Part shown: positions 61,001-64,000 of the stretch, piece after piece
Layout: every line of letters begins with the position of its first letter
How positions within the stretch are numbered: position 1 is the first letter of the stretch
DNA from: Macrophomina tecta
Taxonomy: Eukaryota; Ascomycota; Dothideomycetes; Botryosphaeriales; Botryosphaeriaceae
Direction of reading: 5' to 3'
DNA length: 64,000 nucleotides
Assembly: GCA_024180945.1 (NCBI GenBank)
Contig: JAKSGN010000041.1
Span: forward strand, 1,302,001-1,366,000
The notes under the pieces: model-generated
Told to the model about the DNA's origin: nothing
Databases searched by the model: none
The model's input: only the letters and a program-made list of their open reading frames with translations
Position numbers and translations under genes: made by a program

Positions 61001-64000
61001 GATAGAGGCTAAAGTACTATAGAAATATATTAATAAAAATTTAGAATAAGAATATATATAACCTTTATAGTTACTAATAGAATATTCTATTTTATTTATT
61101 CTAAAAAAGAATAGTAAGCTTTACCTTTACGTTAACTACTATTAGCTAAATAATATTATAGTTAAGAACTAATACCTATTACCTTATATTAATAAATTAT
61201 AGAATAAGCTTCGTAATACTAAGTTTTTTATAAAGCTAGATCTTTAAGAAGGCTACTATCTAGTCTATATTAAGAAAGATAAAGAATAGAAGATAGCGTT
61301 TTAAACGTAATTTAAATATTATAAGTATATAGTAATATTCTTTAGGCTTATTAATATATTAGCTATCTTTTAGAGTTTAGTTAATAATACTTTACGTTTA
61401 TATTTAAATATATTTACCTTAGCTTACCTAGATAATATTCTAATATACTTAGAGACGCTTAAGAAATATACTAAGTATATAAGAAAAGTTCTAAAGGCCT
61501 TAAATAAATAAAACCTCTAAGTAGCCCTAGAAAAGAGTAAGTAGTATACCTAAAAAATAAAATATCTAGGGTTTATTATTACCCTAGAATATATTAGTAT
61601 AGACGATAAGAAACTAAATATAATTAAAGACTAGTCTATACCGCGAATTATTAGAGAAGTATAATTTTTTCTTAGATTTACTAACTTCTATTAAAAGTTT
61701 ATTATAAACTACGCTAAGATAGTAGTACCTCTAACTAATATTACTAAGAAGAAATATAGGTTTATATAGAAAAAAAGATAGTAATAAATATTTAACTTAT
61801 TAAAGCGAATATTTATAGAAGTATTAGTTCTAGAGCTTTATAACCTAGATCTACTAATTATAGTAGAAACTAATACTTTAGACTACGCTATAGAAGCTAT
61901 ACTTAGTTAGCTAGATAAAGAAGATAAACTATATTCTATTATCTACTACTTAAAAAAATAATACTAGCTAAAAAGAACTATAATATCTATAATAAAGAAT
62001 TCTTAGCTATAGTTACGGCTTTTAAAGAATAGAGATACTACTTTAAAGGCGCTAAATACTAAATTATAGTTTATTATAACTATAAGAACCTCTTATATTT
62101 TACTACTACTAAGAAATTAAACTGACGATAAATTTAGTAGGCTAAAGAGCTAGTATTTTATAATATAAAGATTATTTATAGAAAGAAATCTAAAAATACT
62201 TACGTAAATATGCTAAGTAAATAAGTTAATTATATTAAAGAAAAGCTAGGTCTATAATTCGTAATACTTAATACGTAGAAAGATAGATTTTTTATATCTA
62301 CTAGTTATAGCCGCTAGCTTATAGCTATTTATAGCCTAGAATAAATATAGCTTAAGAAAGAACTAAACGACTCGCTTATTTTAGTTAGACTATTTACCCT
62401 AGCGATACGCCTTAAAGGTAATAAATAGAAGTAAAAAATCTAAGAAGCCTATATAAATAATATAATAGTATAAAAAATTAGAGAGCTTAAAGACGACTCT
62501 TAAGTAACTAGAAATATAGATAATATAATTTTATTTCTAGAATTAGTCTACGTTTTAGTTAAACTATAGAAAGAGCTTATAAAGAATATTTATAAAGCCC
62601 TAGTATATAGTTATTAAGAAATAGATAAGATAATAAAATAAATTATAAAAAGCTACTACTTTTTAGAACTAAAAAGAATTATCTAACGAGTAGTCTCGTA
62701 ATATAATCTTTATATTAGAAGTAAGACCGCGAGGTATATATTCTATAAACTACTTATTACGAATTCTAGAGAAATAAGAGCTTTATAACCCTATAGATAG
62801 AAAGCCTATATAAAAAAAGATATCGTAAGGGCTAAAAACCTATAGAAATAATAGAGTTATAATACCGGCGTGCCCGTACGGGAGAACTAGCCCTAAGAAA
62901 AGACGGCGCGTACGAGCCTAGGCTAGATAGTAGTAGAAGCCTATACGAGAGCGACGCCTATATGGCGTAGTAAGACTACGGAAATACTAACTAGGTTAAA
63001 CTTCTATAGAAAAAGAATATTTCTAAAAAAAGAATTATAAATTCTAAAAACTAGCTTTAGACTAAAAGAAATAAATAAGAGAAAGTCGAATAACTTATAT
63101 AATCTAAGAAATAATAGTTTAGTAGTATAATACTTTTTTAACTAATATAAAAGTTAGATTCTAGAAAATAGACCTTAGCACCTAAGTTATATAAGACCTA
63201 CCGGGCCTACTAAATAACGAAGAATCGCGATTATTCTCTACTATATATAGATAATAAAGGATTTTAACTATTCTCTACTATCTATAAATTAATATAACTC
63301 TTATATAGTATATAAAAATACTTTTTAGATAGTATCTTAACCTTTATAGTTAATTTAAAGTTCTAATATAACCCTATTAGAGATAATAAGCCTAACATAT
63401 ATCGCGTACTAATATATTATATAATTACTACTATTATTTTAATTCTTTACTCTTCTCTTATTCTTTAAGATAAATTCTTTAGCTATTTAACTCTACTAGG
63501 CGATTCTAAAGCCTAGTAAAAGAGGCTACTATTATACTACTCTAGCCGCTACTAGTACTAAAGTACTCTTAGTAATCTATCTCGCTAGACTTTATTATAG
63601 ACTTACCTAAGTTAGAAGAATCGCTTACTAAGATTAAGTATAATTTAATTCTAGTTATCGTTAATAGAATAATAAAGTATATATACTACTTACTATATCT
63701 TAAGATAATAAATATGAAAGAATTTACCTATATATTTCTTAAAATAATTCTTAGTAACTATAGATTACTAGAAGAACTTATATTAAATAGAGATTAGCTA
63801 TTTATATTTTAATTTTAGTAGACTCTTACCTACTAGCTTAGAGCTAAGTATAAGCTCTTAACTATAGTATACCCTTAAATAGATGAATAGATAGAACGAA
63901 CGAATTAAATGCTAGAATAATATCTACGCTACTATCTTAACTATACGTAAGATAACTAGGTCGAGCTATTACCGCTCGTATAGTTTACGTATAATAGCTC
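58090..64000 (+). pseudogene. gypsy gag-pol of element D, partial
   Basis: Gag is at about 58.1-59.4 kb, with a capsid-like part and a zinc-knuckle remnant near 58.99 kb. Protease, RT (AYLDNILIY at about 61420), RNase H and integrase follow, the latter split at 62754/63542 by the solo LTR. It is heavily RIP-mutated. The sequence ends inside integrase at the window edge. Confidence 0.83.
62755..63536 (+). mobile_element. solo gypsy LTR in integrase of element D
   Basis: This 782-bp LTR is flanked by a perfect CTACT duplication (62750-62754 and 63537-63541). It carries a further version of the variable promoter-proximal segment (about 63205-63300) and retains GC-rich CCCGTACGGG. Confidence 0.92.

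Larger units (their letters stand above)
57102..64000 (+). mobile_element. Ty3/gypsy element D, runs off the window
   Basis: A type I 5' LTR, the shared leader, gag and pol are on the plus strand. The element was inserted into copy H (left flank TAAAG). A solo LTR interrupts it in the integrase region at 62755-63536. The 3' end lies beyond 64000. Confidence 0.88.

Overview
This window looks like a long AT-rich, repeat-packed block of a filamentous ascomycete (Pezizomycotina) genome that has been mutated by repeat-induced point mutation (RIP). CA and TG dinucleotides are nearly absent over most of it and TA is in large excess. Decayed reading frames are broken almost only by TAG/TAA at positions where the family has Gln (CAA/CAG) or Trp (TGG). 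Where two copies of a repeat can be read side by side, CA becomes TA, TG becomes TA and CG often becomes TA. Only two short stretches, about 7.2-9.65 kb and 29.15-32.05 kb, keep ordinary base composition. The only intact, confidently recognised gene lies in the second: a spliced Ser/Thr protein kinase on the minus strand (29926-31477).

Layout. 1-4162: remains of a Ty1/copia element (integrase, reverse transcriptase, RNase H, 3' LTR). 4163-9683: a tract holding a RIP-degraded F-box pseudogene (4988-5899), a RIP-degraded aminoglycoside-phosphotransferase-like kinase pseudogene (7191-8060) and the first un-mutated island. 9684-10294: an inverted copia LTR. 11147-28848: an old, heavily mutated Ty3/gypsy element on the minus strand. 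A second full-length copy of the same family (15577-23975, lightly mutated, TSD CTAGC) and a solo LTR (26597-27327, TSD CTAGA) are inserted into it. 29159-29601: a divergent, un-mutated relative of the gypsy LTR, followed by the kinase. 33563-64000: a pile of gypsy copies in both orientations, here named C, A, B, D and an older host fragment H. Several have no matching target-site duplications, and one has two different LTR types, which points to recombination between nested copies.

The most interesting structure is an accessory gene carried by every gypsy copy with a preserved 3' end. It lies between pol and the 3' LTR, on the opposite strand to gag-pol. It is about 235-240 codons long, has a basic N-terminus and a former Cys-rich motif, and meets the end of pol tail-to-tail with a short overlap. 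In one subfamily its two exons are exactly 235 and 488 nt in two copies, while the presumed intron between them is 55 or 52 nt, and 54 nt in a third, partial copy. This is strong in-sequence evidence for a spliced antisense gene inside a fungal LTR retrotransposon. No rRNA, tRNA or CRISPR array was seen.
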